17,384 nt of DNA, from assembly GCA_035651595.1 (NCBI GenBank), contig DASRFJ010000142.1, forward strand, positions 1 to 17,384. The letters run 5' to 3'. The stretch comes from JAFARZ01 sp035651595 (GTDB taxonomy: Bacteria; Actinomycetota; Actinomycetes; Streptosporangiales; Streptosporangiaceae). The notes beneath the pieces were generated by a model that was given only the letters and a program-made list of their open reading frames with translations, was not told the origin of the DNA and did not search any database. The translations under genes were made by a program, and so were the position numbers. Positions 1 through 7,336 of this stretch are shown piece by piece (position 1 is the stretch's first letter; each line of letters begins with the position of its first letter).

Positions 1-1033
1 TCCGGGCGGCAGCGCTGGTGCGCTCGAACATCTCGCGTTCGTATTCTTCGACGGCGGCGGGGAGGTCGTGCGGGTGCGCGGCCAGCGCGAGAGCGAGCAG
101 GGCGCCGTCGAGCAGCGCCATGTTGGCGCCGTGACCGACCGGCGGCATCAGATGCGCGGCGTCGCCGACCAGCGTGATGCCTGGCGTCCGCGGCCAGGTC
201 AGGCCGGCCGGGAGGGTGGTGATCGACCGCGGCACGACCGTGTCGTCGCAGGCCTCGATCAGCGCGGTGATCCGCGGGTCCCAGCCGGGGAGGAGGTCGA
301 TCAGCCGCGCCCGGGCGGCTGCCGGGTCCTCGAACGGGATCCCGCTGGTGGCGAACCAGTCCTCCGCGGTGTTATAGAAGCTCACGCCTATGCGAACGCG
401 GCCATCGCCGTTGCGTTGCGCCGCCAGGGATATCCCGTTGCCGACCACCCAGTAGTTGCCGCGCCCGACCATCGCCGCGAGGCCGGGGTAAGTGCGGTCG
501 ATATCGGGAATGCCGATCTCGACGACGTTCTGGCCAATGTGTGCCGGGCGGGCGTCGGTAACCAGGCCGCGTACCCGGGAGGTCGCGCCGTCGGCGCCGA
601 CCAGCAGGTCATACGTCGCGTTGCTGCCGTCGGCGAAGTGCAGGAGGCCGTTGCCGCCGGATGCGAATGCGTGCCCCCAGCGCACCATGTCTTCGGGGAG
701 GGAATCGAGCAGCAGGTTGCGCAGATCGGCGCGGTCGACCTCGGGTCGCTCCAGCGGGGCGTCGTCGGGCGTGTCCTCCTGGAGCAGCAGAGTGCCATCC
801 GGGGTGAGAAGACGCATGTCCTGGCCTTCGCCACGGGCGATCGCGTAGAACTGCTCGATCAGGCCGGCCTCGCGCAGCGCCCGCTGGCCGGAGTGGATAT
901 CGAACATGCCGCCTTGGCCGCGCGCATCGCGCGACGGCTCTCGTTCGTAGACGACGGCGTCGATGCCCTTGACGTGCAGCACGCGGGCGAGGGCCAGGCC
1001 GCCCAGGCCCGCTCCGACGATGGCGATGTCCAT
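1..1033 (-). CDS. FAD-dependent monooxygenase, TetX-like (C-terminus cut by window edge)
   Basis: The protein is a class A flavoprotein hydroxylase of the PHBH/TetX kind, expected to use NAD(P)H and O2 to hydroxylate an aromatic or polyketide-like small molecule in the cytoplasm. The start is ATG at 1033 with GGGG a few bases upstream. About 344 residues are visible. The N-terminus has the Rossmann dinucleotide motif GAGLGG at residues 8-13, followed by the conserved DRADLRNLL segment, the middle DG motif (GADGATSRVR) and the late GD motif (LVGDAAHLMPP, then GHGANMALLDG). These are the three standard FAD-contact motifs in the right order. The C-terminal end lies outside the window. It is divergent from a TetR gene with an 81-bp gap, the classic arrangement of a regulator and its target. 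The substrate cannot be read from sequence, so tetracycline inactivation is only one possibility. Confidence 0.9.
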   Translation of the reverse strand, partial: MDIAIVGAGLGGLALARVLHVKGIDAVVYEREPSRDARGQGGMFDIHSGQRALREAGLIEQFYAIARGEGQDMRLLTPDGTLLLQEDTPDDAPLERPEVDRADLRNLLLDSLPEDMVRWGHAFASGGNGLLHFADGSNATYDLLVGADGATSRVRGLVTDARPAHIGQNVVEIGIPDIDRTYPGLAAMVGRGNYWVVGNGISLAAQRNGDGRVRIGVSFYNTAEDWFATSGIPFEDPAAARARLIDLLPGWDPRITALIEACDDTVVPRSITTLPAGLTWPRTPGITLVGDAAHLMPPVGHGANMALLDGALLALALAAHPHDLPAAVEEYEREMFERTSAAAR

Positions 1034-1050
1034 GACTACCCCGATTCAAC

Positions 1051-1064
1051 GTATCGATCGATAC
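1051..1064. promoter_or_regulatory. Perfect 14-bp palindrome, candidate TetR operator
   Basis: GTATCGATCGATAC is its own reverse complement. It lies in the 81-bp gap between the divergent monooxygenase and TetR genes. Immediately to its right, ATACATTGTAT (1061-1071) is a second odd-centred inverted repeat. The whole block is bracketed by TTCAA (1045-1049) and TTGAA (1071-1075). A TetR dimer controlling both genes would bind here. The binding assignment is inferred from position and symmetry. Confidence 0.55.
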
Positions 1065-1114
1065 ATTGTATTGAACGATGTCACTGTACCAGCCGGGCGG
1101 GTATCGTCGGGCGC

Positions 1115-1795
1115 ATGCTGGTGTGGGAGCGGCCAGAGCCGCCGGATCGGCCGGTTCTGGCCCCGCTGAGCCGGGAGCGGATCGTGGCGGTGGCGATCCA
1201 GCTGGCCGACGCGGACGGCCTGGGCGCGGTGTCGCTGCGCAAGGTGGCCGCGGCGCTGGACGCAGGGCCGATGCGGCTGTACGGGTACATCGCCACCAAG
1301 GAGGAACTGCTCGACCTGATGCTCGATACGGTCTACGCCGAGATCCGGCCGGCCGGAGACGACTGGCGCCAGGTGCTGCGCTCCCTTGCCGAAGCCACCC
1401 GGCAGGCCGCCCAGCGGCATGAATGGCTCGCCGACCTGATCGGCGGGCGCCCCCAGCCCGGGCCGAACACGCTGGCCACCGGGGATGCCGTGCTGGCCGC
1501 CATGGGCGGTGTCGACCTGGACATCGTCGTCCCGGCGGTCGCCGCGGTCAGCGCGTACGTGGCCGGCACGGTACGCCGGGAGATCGCCGAGCGACGCGCC
1601 GAACGGGCCAGCGGGATGGATCTCAAGCAGTTCCAGGCGGCCTACGGGCCGTACCTGGAACGGACCTTCGCAACAGGCCGGTTCCCCGCGCTGGCCACGG
1701 TCGTACGCGACGGTCCCCACCTGAGCGCCGACCAGACCTTCCGAACCGGCCTGGAGCTTCTCCTCGACGGCATCGAAGCCCGCATCTCAGGCTGA
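1115..1795 (+). CDS. TetR family transcriptional regulator (TetR_C_1-like)
   Basis: The protein is a 226-residue one-component repressor. The N-terminal helix-turn-helix covers residues 20-62, with the recognition part SLRKVAAALDAGPMRLYGYI at 40-59 and the usual TKEELLDLML after it. The remaining 160 residues look like the TetR_C_1 ligand-binding fold, including the GPNTLATGDAVLAAM and YVAGTVRREI helices. The ATG at 1115 fits the family length; the frame stays open far upstream, but that part is antisense to the monooxygenase. The gene is divergent from the monooxygenase and probably represses it and itself through the palindrome between them. The inducer is unknown and is plausibly the monooxygenase substrate. 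Confidence 0.88.
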   Translation: MLVWERPEPPDRPVLAPLSRERIVAVAIQLADADGLGAVSLRKVAAALDAGPMRLYGYIATKEELLDLMLDTVYAEIRPAGDDWRQVLRSLAEATRQAAQRHEWLADLIGGRPQPGPNTLATGDAVLAAMGGVDLDIVVPAVAAVSAYVAGTVRREIAERRAERASGMDLKQFQAAYGPYLERTFATGRFPALATVVRDGPHLSADQTFRTGLELLLDGIEARISG

Positions 1796-1890
1796 CGCGC
1801 GAGCGCGGATCACGGGCGTACGGCTGCTTCTCTGGAGGTGACCGGTGCAGAACTCGGGCCGGAAGCACCGATGTCGTTCAGCCAGATCTT

Positions 1891-3108
1891 CTAGCTTTCG
1901 CCGTCCCGGCCGGGTGTCCGCAGCCGGATCGTCGCCCGCATTCCGCGCAGCTCACTGAGCAGCGGTTCCGCGCCCTCGGTGACGGCGTCGGTGTCGGTCA
2001 GCACGTAACCGAGACCGTTGCGCGTCGCGAGGGCCTGGCCCCTGATCGAGACGCCGCGCTGCGCCAGCGCCTGGTTGACGGCGGCGAGCACGCCGGGCAC
2101 GTCCGCGTGCAGATGCGCGAGCCGGTGCGTGCCGTCCGTCCAGGGCAGCGCGATCTGCGGGAAGTTGACGCTCAGTTCCGTCCCCCCGGTCCTCGTGTAG
2201 TCGAGCAGTCTGGCGACGACGAATTCGGCGATATTCCGCTGGGCCTCCTCGGTGGAGCCGCCGATATGCGGGGTGAGGATCACGTTCGGCAGCCCGCGCA
2301 GCTCGGACAGGAACGGATCGCCGCGCAGCTTCGGCTCGGTAGCGAACACGTCGAAGGCAGCGCCGGCGATGTGCCCCGACTCGATGTGCCGGCGCAGCGC
2401 CTTCTGGTCGACGACGAAGCCGCGTGACAAGTTCAGCAGCAGCGATCCCGGCCGCATCGACGAAAGCTGCGCCTCGCCGAGCAGCTCCTGGTTCTCTGCC
2501 CTGCCGTCCACGTGAATGGAGACGACATCCGCCGACTCGAGCAGCTCGTCGAGCGTCGCGCACTGGCGAGCGTTCCCGACCGGCTCCCTGGGCACCACAT
2601 CGTAGAAGCACACCGTCATCCCGAGCGCCTCGGCGAGCGTGGAGAGCCGCGAGCCGATGTTGCCGTACCCGACGATGCCGAGAGTGCGCCCGCCGATCTC
2701 ATGGACGCCGTCCGACGACTTGTCCCAGATGCCCGAGTGCATGTTCGCGTTCGTTTCCGGAAGCCGGCGCGCCAGCGCGATCATCTCAGCGATGGCCAGT
2801 TCGACAACGCTGCGGGTGCTGGAGAACGGAGCGTTGAACACCGCTACCCCGTGCCGGCTCGCCGCGGCCAGGTCGACCTGACTTGTGCCGATGCTGAACA
2901 CGCCCACGACCAGAAGGCTCTCCGCGGCGGTCAGCAGCTCTTCGGTAATCCGGGTGCCCGACCTGATGCCGAGCACGCTCACCCCGCGCAGTGCCTCGCG
3001 GAGTACCTCCCCTTCCAGCCGGCGTGGCAACGCCTCGACTTCCCACCCCGCGTCGGCGAGCAGCGCGGTCGCGCGCGGGTGGATGTTCTCCAGCAGCAGA
3101 GTACGCAC
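1891..3108 (-). CDS. serA: D-3-phosphoglycerate dehydrogenase-like 2-hydroxyacid dehydrogenase with ACT domain
   Basis: The protein has 405 residues, matching the short E. coli SerA type (about 410) rather than the long actinobacterial type with an extra inserted domain. In SerA this enzyme oxidises 3-phosphoglycerate with NAD+ in the first step of serine synthesis. The segments FSIGTSQVDL and FNAPFSSTRSV, the nucleotide-binding GYGNIG at 147-152 with D170 after the second strand, catalytic R229 (LSRG), E258 (ATEP) and H281 (PHIGG) are all present. A C-terminal ACT domain spans about 328-397 (HLHADVPGVLAAVN). The start is GTG at 3108 with AGAAGG upstream. It lies 50 bp after an esterase gene on the same strand. 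Primary serine synthesis usually uses a SerA encoded elsewhere in actinomycetes, so this could be a second, pathway-specific copy. Confidence 0.85.
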   Translation of the reverse strand: MRTLLLENIHPRATALLADAGWEVEALPRRLEGEVLREALRGVSVLGIRSGTRITEELLTAAESLLVVGVFSIGTSQVDLAAASRHGVAVFNAPFSSTRSVVELAIAEMIALARRLPETNANMHSGIWDKSSDGVHEIGGRTLGIVGYGNIGSRLSTLAEALGMTVCFYDVVPREPVGNARQCATLDELLESADVVSIHVDGRAENQELLGEAQLSSMRPGSLLLNLSRGFVVDQKALRRHIESGHIAGAAFDVFATEPKLRGDPFLSELRGLPNVILTPHIGGSTEEAQRNIAEFVVARLLDYTRTGGTELSVNFPQIALPWTDGTHRLAHLHADVPGVLAAVNQALAQRGVSIRGQALATRNGLGYVLTDTDAVTEGAEPLLSELRGMRATIRLRTPGRDGES

Positions 3109-3158
3109 AAGCCCTTCTTATTGGATCTCCTGACGCCGGTCTAGCCGGCCGGGGAACC

Positions 3159-4133
3159 TCATGAGCGTCCGGACGCCGGGTCCGGACCGGGCGCCGGCGC
3201 GAACGTGGCTGCGAGCGTGGCCGCTATGAGCTCGATCGCGTGGTCGCCGGCGGACAGCGCCCCGCAGAAGTTCAGGAAGGCATGCATGGTGGCCTCGTAC
3301 TCCACGTGCGTAACGTCCACGCCGTCGGTGTCGAGGCGGGCAGCGTAGGTGCGGGCGTCGTCGCGCAGCGGGTCGCGCCCGGCGCCGATTACCAGGGCGG
3401 GCGGGAGCCCGGCCAGGCTCGCGGCCCGCAGCGGGGCCGCATAGGCGGTAACGGGCTGCCCGGCGAGGTATTGATTCTCTTCCCAGCTGCCGGGTTTGAT
3501 GCTGTGGAACGTCCCGTCGAACAGCCGGGCAGATTCTGTGTTCTGGCCGAAGTCCAGCACGGGGTAACACAGCACCTGGCAGGCGGCGCTGGGCAGGTGG
3601 TGGTCGCGGGCCAGCAGGCAGGCCCCCGCGACCAGGGCCGCTCCGGCGCTTTGCCCGCCGGCGGCGACCCGCCCATCGCCGCCAATGGCCGCGCCGTGAT
3701 CGAGCAGCCAGTGCAGGGCGTCGCAGGTATCGAGCATGGCCGCTGGGTAAGGATGTTCGGGGGCAAGGCGGTAGTTCAGTGAGACCACGGTCAGGCCGGC
3801 CAGGTGGGCGAGCCGGGTGCACACGTAGTCGAGATCGCTGGCGTCGCCGCCGGTGAATCCGCCGCCATGCAACCACAGCAGCACCGGGCCGGGGCTGGCC
3901 GCGGCGTGGTGCCGGTACCAGCGCGCGCCGACCGGGCCGTGGCGGGCCGGGAGGTACAGGTCCGCGATGTGCACCGCCGGATCGGGGTGGCCCGCCAGGT
4001 CCGGGTCGGCCGGTTCGGCGCGGGCGGCCAGCAGCGTGGCGTAGTCGCTGATTGGTGAGTCCGCGCCCAGCCGCGCCAGCAGCGCCGTTGTCTCGGCCGC
4101 AAAGCGCGGTCCGGTGACGACGCGGGTGCTCAT
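3159..4133 (-). CDS. Alpha/beta hydrolase, HSL-family esterase/lipase
   Basis: The protein is a hormone-sensitive-lipase family (group IV) carboxylesterase of 324 residues, expected to hydrolyse short acyl esters in the cytoplasm. The oxyanion-hole HGGG is at 89-92, followed by the family signature SLNYRLAPEHPYPAA. The nucleophile elbow GQSAG is at 160-164 with S162. The acid is D254 (GRDPLRDD) and the base is H284 (MHAFLNF). The frame continues 37 codons upstream to a TTG, but the ATG at 4133 gives the normal family length and starts at a typical N-terminal cap, so I prefer it. The elbow has Gln where most relatives have Asp (GDSAG). It is downstream of the ArsR-type regulator (117-bp gap) and 50 bp upstream of serA on the same strand, so co-transcription is plausible. 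No signal peptide is seen. Confidence 0.85.
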   Translation of the reverse strand: MSTRVVTGPRFAAETTALLARLGADSPISDYATLLAARAEPADPDLAGHPDPAVHIADLYLPARHGPVGARWYRHHAAASPGPVLLWLHGGGFTGGDASDLDYVCTRLAHLAGLTVVSLNYRLAPEHPYPAAMLDTCDALHWLLDHGAAIGGDGRVAAGGQSAGAALVAGACLLARDHHLPSAACQVLCYPVLDFGQNTESARLFDGTFHSIKPGSWEENQYLAGQPVTAYAAPLRAASLAGLPPALVIGAGRDPLRDDARTYAARLDTDGVDVTHVEYEATMHAFLNFCGALSAGDHAIELIAATLAATFAPAPGPDPASGRS

Positions 4134-4250
4134 GGGTGGCAGGTCCGTTCCGGCTCGGTCGGCTTCATCAGCCGAAACGATGGTCACACCGCACTCAACC
4201 ACCGCCTGGCCCGCTGCGGCGAGCGGGCTGACGGAAACGGTCAATCGTGG

Positions 4251-5319
4251 TCAGCGCAGCAGCAGCGCCAGCAGGTCGGTCCCGAGCTGCTCGATCACGC
4301 CGGCGTCCAGCTGGTACTGCACGAACCGTCCCCGGCGGGCTGTGCGGGCCAGCCCTGCCGTGGCCAGCGCCCGCAAGTGCCGGTTGACGAGCGTCGGGTC
4401 GATGTTCCACAGCGCGGAGATCTCACCCCGCGGTCCGCGGTTCGGTGGCGATCGCCCGCGCGACCTCCAGCCGGCCCCGGTGCGCCACTGTGTCCAGTCG
4501 CCGCAGCAGATCCGCGGCTGACGGCACCGATGGACCCGCTTCCGCCGGGTGAATCAGCAGCAGCGGGTGCCCGGGCACGTTCGCCACATACAGGTGCGGC
4601 CGGATCAGGCTGCTAGGGGCAACCAGCAGGCCACGGCCAGACACGTCGTGGCGGGCATTCTGGACCTTGGCGATGCTGACCGAGCCGGTGGCTGTCACCG
4701 TGACCGACGGGTCGATAGTGGCCAGCGTCGCCGATGCACCCTGGGCCGCCGCCGTGTCGGCGAAGCGGCGGGCGCGCGCTGCCAGCACCGGCGCGATGGC
4801 CGCCCACTCGGCGGAGAACCACTCCTGCCAGCTCCGCTCCAGGAACTCGACGAAGCCAGCGGCGGCCTTCTCGGGCCGCAGCGCGAGCCCTTCCACGACC
4901 GCGGCCACCGCCGGTTCCCGCGAGCCCGCCCAGTGCCGGGCCGCACGCACATCGCCTGACCGCGACACGGGCCGCAGCAACTGGCTGGCCAGCCGCGATG
5001 CGGGCATGGCGCGCAGCCGCCTGAGCGATGCTTCCCAGTCATCGGCCGGCGGAGCGGCCGGCGGAGCGGCCGTGACAAGCTGAGCGGCCGTGACGAACGG
5101 CGCCGCCCTGATGGCCTGGGCCGTCCACCACCATGCCCGCGTCCACTCCGCCAGGCGCCGGCTCATCTTCGCGCCGGTACTTGCCGCCCACCCGGTGCGA
5201 TCATGATGGCCTGGATCACGAAGCACGTGCAGCGCCGAGCCGAACTCGATCAGCGGCGATACGACCGGCACCGGCCGTCCTCGACCCGCCTCGGCCAAGC
5301 CAGTGATCACAGTAGGCAT
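4251..5319 (-). pseudogene. ArsR-family regulator with DUF5937-like N-terminal domain, frameshifted near the C-terminus
   Basis: Read continuously, the gene would make about 355 residues: a long N-terminal domain of the DUF5937 type (SPLIEFGSALHVLRDP at 21-36 is typical) and a C-terminal ArsR winged helix. The first frame reaches ATEPRTAG and stops at a TGA (4423-4425). One base over, the HTH continues without interruption: EISALWNIDPTLVNRHLRAL, then the wing TARRGRFVQYQL, ending at 4251. Removing one base in the GGGGTGAG stretch (4422-4429) restores the frame. The ATG at 5319 is the only good start. The gene heads a same-strand run with the esterase and serA and probably regulates them. Without the frameshift correction the DNA-binding helix is lost. 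Whether this is a real mutation, a sequencing error or a recoding site cannot be decided here. Confidence 0.8.
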
Positions 5320-5337
5320 GAAAGCAGTCTGCCCCGG

Positions 5338-5370
5338 CGACCTCGGCCCGCCAGTATCTATCAGAGGTCG
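5338..5370. promoter_or_regulatory. Inverted repeat in divergent gap, possible operator
   Basis: CGACCTC (5338-5344) and GAGGTCG (5364-5370) form a 7-bp inverted repeat around an AT-richer centre (gtatctatc). It lies directly upstream of the ArsR-type gene and 107 bp before the TetR-like gene on the other strand. Its role as a regulator site is inferred only from symmetry and location. Confidence 0.3.
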
Positions 5371-5383
5371 GGCAGGTCACAAA

Positions 5384-5399
5384 CCGGCCGGCAGGCCGG
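5384..5399. repeat. GC hairpin CCGGCC-ggca-GGCCGG
   Basis: This is a perfect 6-bp stem with a 4-nt loop in the gap between the ArsR-type and TetR-like genes. On the minus strand it is followed by TTTGTG, slightly terminator-like, but no minus-strand gene obviously ends here. Function is unknown. Confidence 0.3.
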
Positions 5400-5477
5400 G
5401 GTACCCGGCGGTTGCGTAGCGAGGAAGAACAGCTCCGTGAGAGGGTTGCGGTGGCGGGCTGAGCAAGGATCACACCA

Positions 5478-6116
5478 TTGGCGGAAGCAGTGCCATCTGA
5501 ACAGCAGCGTTCCGGCGGCTATCCCGTTGATACTCCGGCACGCGCGCGGCATCGTGTTGCTGAGGCGGCTTCGGACATGATGTCCGGCGAGGTCCGCGAT
5601 GGCAGCGGCAGCTCCGGGGCGGCTGCTGCGGCCGGCGTCTGGCCGGGGGGCGCAACGGGCGGTCATGCGGCCGCGGACTTCTATCTGGCGATGCTGCAGG
5701 ACCGCTTGCCGGTGTACGTCCATGCGCTGTCCGCCGCGACGGCGCGAGCGGGGGATGGCAGCGTCGATGAGAACCTGTCGGCGGCGGCCCGCGCGACGAT
5801 CGACTTCTACGCCGGAATCCTTCCGGTCAAAGTGTCAGTGCTGGCGGTGCCCGCGCAGCTGATCGAGCTGCGCCATGCGATGAAGGCGCGCGGGCTCGGT
5901 CCGTACCGAGCCGAGGACGCGGTTGCCGGGTACCTGCGCGAGGAGCAGCAGCTCGGCCAGATAGCGGCAGACGCGGATCCCCAAGCGAGTGCCCGCCTGC
6001 TGCTGGGTGCGTGCCTGAGCTACTCGTTCAGCGCGATGCTGCTGGGCGATGACAGCGTCCCGCCGCCGGGCGAGTACGCCATCGGCCTCGTGCGGGGGCT
6101 GCGGCTCGCCCCCTGA
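5478..6116 (+). CDS. TetR-like protein with degenerate helix-turn-helix
   Basis: The protein has about 212 residues. Residues 105-212 look like a TetR C-terminal ligand-binding domain (ATIDFYAGILPVKVS; LIELRHAMKARGLGPY; YLREEQQLGQIAADADP; ASARLLLGACLSYSFSAML). The region where the HTH should be (about 23-73) aligns in length with TetR proteins (RHRVAEAASDMMS, AAAAAGVWPGG, then FYLAML), but the usual turn and aromatic recognition residues (LY.HF.SKE) are replaced by GATGGHAAAD. DNA binding may therefore be weak or lost. The TTG start at 5478 has AAGGAT 7-8 nt upstream; a GTG at 5490 is an alternative. It is divergent from the frameshifted ArsR gene. It could be a decaying regulator or one with a different role. 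Confidence 0.65.
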   Translation: MAEAVPSEQQRSGGYPVDTPARARHRVAEAASDMMSGEVRDGSGSSGAAAAAGVWPGGATGGHAAADFYLAMLQDRLPVYVHALSAATARAGDGSVDENLSAAARATIDFYAGILPVKVSVLAVPAQLIELRHAMKARGLGPYRAEDAVAGYLREEQQLGQIAADADPQASARLLLGACLSYSFSAMLLGDDSVPPPGEYAIGLVRGLRLAP

Positions 6117-6256
6117 CCACGCTGCCTCCAGGCCGGCCAGGCCGAGTGTGGCGCGTGGGTGACTTGTGGGCGATGTGTTGGTTCTGGTCCGCAAGATCGT
6201 GTCCAGACGGGGCACAATCCTGCGCTTCGTCCGGGAGTTCCGGAAGCTTACTGCGA

Positions 6257-6263
6257 AAAGGAG
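6257..6263 (+). promoter_or_regulatory. Strong ribosome binding site fixing the start of the secreted protein
   Basis: AAAGGAG (6257-6263) sits 6 nt before the ATG at 6270. The open frame continues 37 codons upstream to another ATG, but that part has no signal-peptide character, so this site decides the start. Confidence 0.6.
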
Positions 6264-6269
6264 CCAGTC

Positions 6270-6668
6270 ATGCGCGTGCCCGCACACTGGTCAGCAACCG
6301 CCGGGCGTTCTCCAGCCAAAGGTCTGGTGGGCTTGACCGCGGTATTCGGCGGTGTGGCGATCGCCGGACTGATGGTGGTTCCGCCCGCCAATGCGGCCAC
6401 CACCACCGCGGCAGCGCCACCGCGCACGTCTTCCCAGGCGATCCCGCGAGAAATCACCGGATGTTTCGTAGTCCCTGACGGCGACGACGCGGTAGAGGCA
6501 TACTGCGGCGGCTCGACACCGTCAAAGTTTCGCGCCTGGGTTATCTGCACCGGCGGCGAAGGACTCCGTTACGGACCCTGGCGGATCGCGGGCGCGGGAA
6601 CCACGTCTTACGTGGCCTGCGGCTTCAATCATTTCGTCTCCGATGACGGTGTGGAAACCCAGGGATGA
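6270..6668 (+). CDS. Small secreted four-cysteine protein, function unknown
   Basis: The protein has 132 residues. The N-terminus is a Sec-type signal peptide: basic residues (R2, R13, K17), a hydrophobic core at about 19-37 (LVGLTAVFGGVAIAGLMVV) and a likely cleavage after PPANA at residue 42. A Thr/Ala/Pro-rich linker follows, then a compact domain with four cysteines (C65, C79, C93, C117) that could form two disulfides outside the cell. Tryptophan and glycine residues (YGPWRIAGAG) suggest a small beta-rich fold. I do not recognise the family. The strong AAAGGAG ribosome site supports real translation. It ends about 100 bp before the left repeat of the tRNA-bounded segment, so it is probably part of the original chromosome. 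Confidence 0.7.
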   Translation: MRVPAHWSATAGRSPAKGLVGLTAVFGGVAIAGLMVVPPANAATTTAAAPPRTSSQAIPREITGCFVVPDGDDAVEAYCGGSTPSKFRAWVICTGGEGLRYGPWRIAGAGTTSYVACGFNHFVSDDGVETQG

Positions 6669-6689
6669 GGATGCGCCGGGCGGATGCCA

Positions 6690-6785
6690 TTTCCGCCCGG
6701 CTGGTGTGCCTGAGGATCGCCGATTTCTTCCAAGATGGCCTGCGCCGCGCGCCAGCGGGCGAGGAAGTTTCCCAGGTCAGGGCCG
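6690..6785 (-). pseudogene. Possible remnant of a TPR-type protein across the left repeat
   Basis: On the minus strand the frame reads DLGNFLARWRAAQAILEEIG and continues DPQAH. This resembles the last tetratricopeptide repeat of large actinobacterial regulators (pattern W..A..I.EEIGDP.A). The part upstream of DLGNF is encoded by the 37-bp repeat and does not continue as TPR, so at most a C-terminal scrap remains. The match is by eye and short, and it may be fortuitous. Confidence 0.25.
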
Positions 6786-6804
6786 CAAAAGCGCGCCCGG
6801 CAGG
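6768..6804. repeat. Left copy of the 37-bp direct repeat (candidate att site)
   Basis: The sequence from 6768 matches 12550-12586 at 36 of 37 positions; the only difference is A at 6788 versus G at 12570. It carries a copy of the last 13 nt of the tRNA-Arg gene plus 24 nt of its downstream flank, but no intact tRNA. Similarity fades beyond 6804 apart from a CGCGACCCGC block shifted by 3 nt. This is what a tRNA 3'-end duplication made by a tyrosine recombinase element looks like. Confidence 0.8.
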
Positions 6805-6957
6805 CAGCCGAGACGGCGCGACCCGCAATCGTGCCAGATGAGCCGTGCACAGCACGCAGAGCACCCAGTTCTGGCTCCTGCTGCCGGGGTGCCGTGCCTC
6901 AACGCTGCAGATCCGGATGCGCAACCTGAGGCGGGCTGCTTACTCCTCACCCCCATG

Positions 6958-7323
6958 TCAGGACGCCGACGCGACCTTGCCGTTGACCGTGGCGCCGACT
7001 ACGAACGTAGCGCGCTGGCAGTCCGACGACTCAGCCGACGCCGACGGTCTGTCGCTCGGATCGCCCTCGATCCATTCGACGACTCGTCCACGGACGACAA
7101 CCGGCATGAACGGGTTGTCGGCGGGTGCGATGGACAGCGCCATGCGAGGGTCGCGGCGCAGGTTGCGGGCCTTGCGCATTCCTGGGCCGGTGAAGAAGAC
7201 GACCCGATCGCCGTGGGTGCCGACGTAGACGGGGGTGGTGTGCGGCGAGCCGTCCGGGAGGATAGTGGCGAGGTGGGCGATCGAGGCGCCGTCGAGGACT
7301 CGGCGCACGTCGGGGTCAAGCAT
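6958..7323 (-). CDS. PPOX-class flavin/F420-binding protein with atypical C-terminus
   Basis: The protein has 121 residues and a split-barrel fold of the pyridoxamine-phosphate-oxidase-like family. In actinomycetes these are often F420- or FMN-dependent reductases. The family pattern is clear up to residue 90: HLATILPDGSPHTTPVYVG, then FFTGPGMRKARNLRRDPRMA, then MPVVVRGRVVEWIEGD. After that the usual tail (an Asp-rich helix, then a KYTG-like segment) is absent and is replaced by a Ser/Ala-rich stretch ending VNGKVASAS. The C-terminus is therefore replaced or truncated and activity is uncertain. The ATG at 7323 has AAAAGGAG 6 nt upstream. It is the last gene of a four-enzyme run, 13 nt after the SDR stop, and lies just inside the left repeat of the island. 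Confidence 0.75.
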   Translation of the reverse strand: MLDPDVRRVLDGASIAHLATILPDGSPHTTPVYVGTHGDRVVFFTGPGMRKARNLRRDPRMALSIAPADNPFMPVVVRGRVVEWIEGDPSDRPSASAESSDCQRATFVVGATVNGKVASAS

Positions 7324-7336
7324 GGGTTGCTCCTTT

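Noticed and set aside
68..1114. Plus-strand open frame ahead of the TetR start
   Set aside because: It is antisense to the FAD monooxygenase, which has all three flavin motifs; the TetR protein begins at 1115.
1843..1870. Hairpin CGGTGC/GCACCG between the convergent TetR and serA genes as a terminator
   Set aside because: Six base pairs with a 16-nt loop and no T-run on either strand; too weak to annotate.
4134..4244. 37-codon N-terminal extension of the HSL esterase from a TTG
   Set aside because: It has no family-like residues and a poor start; ATG at 4133 gives the usual length.
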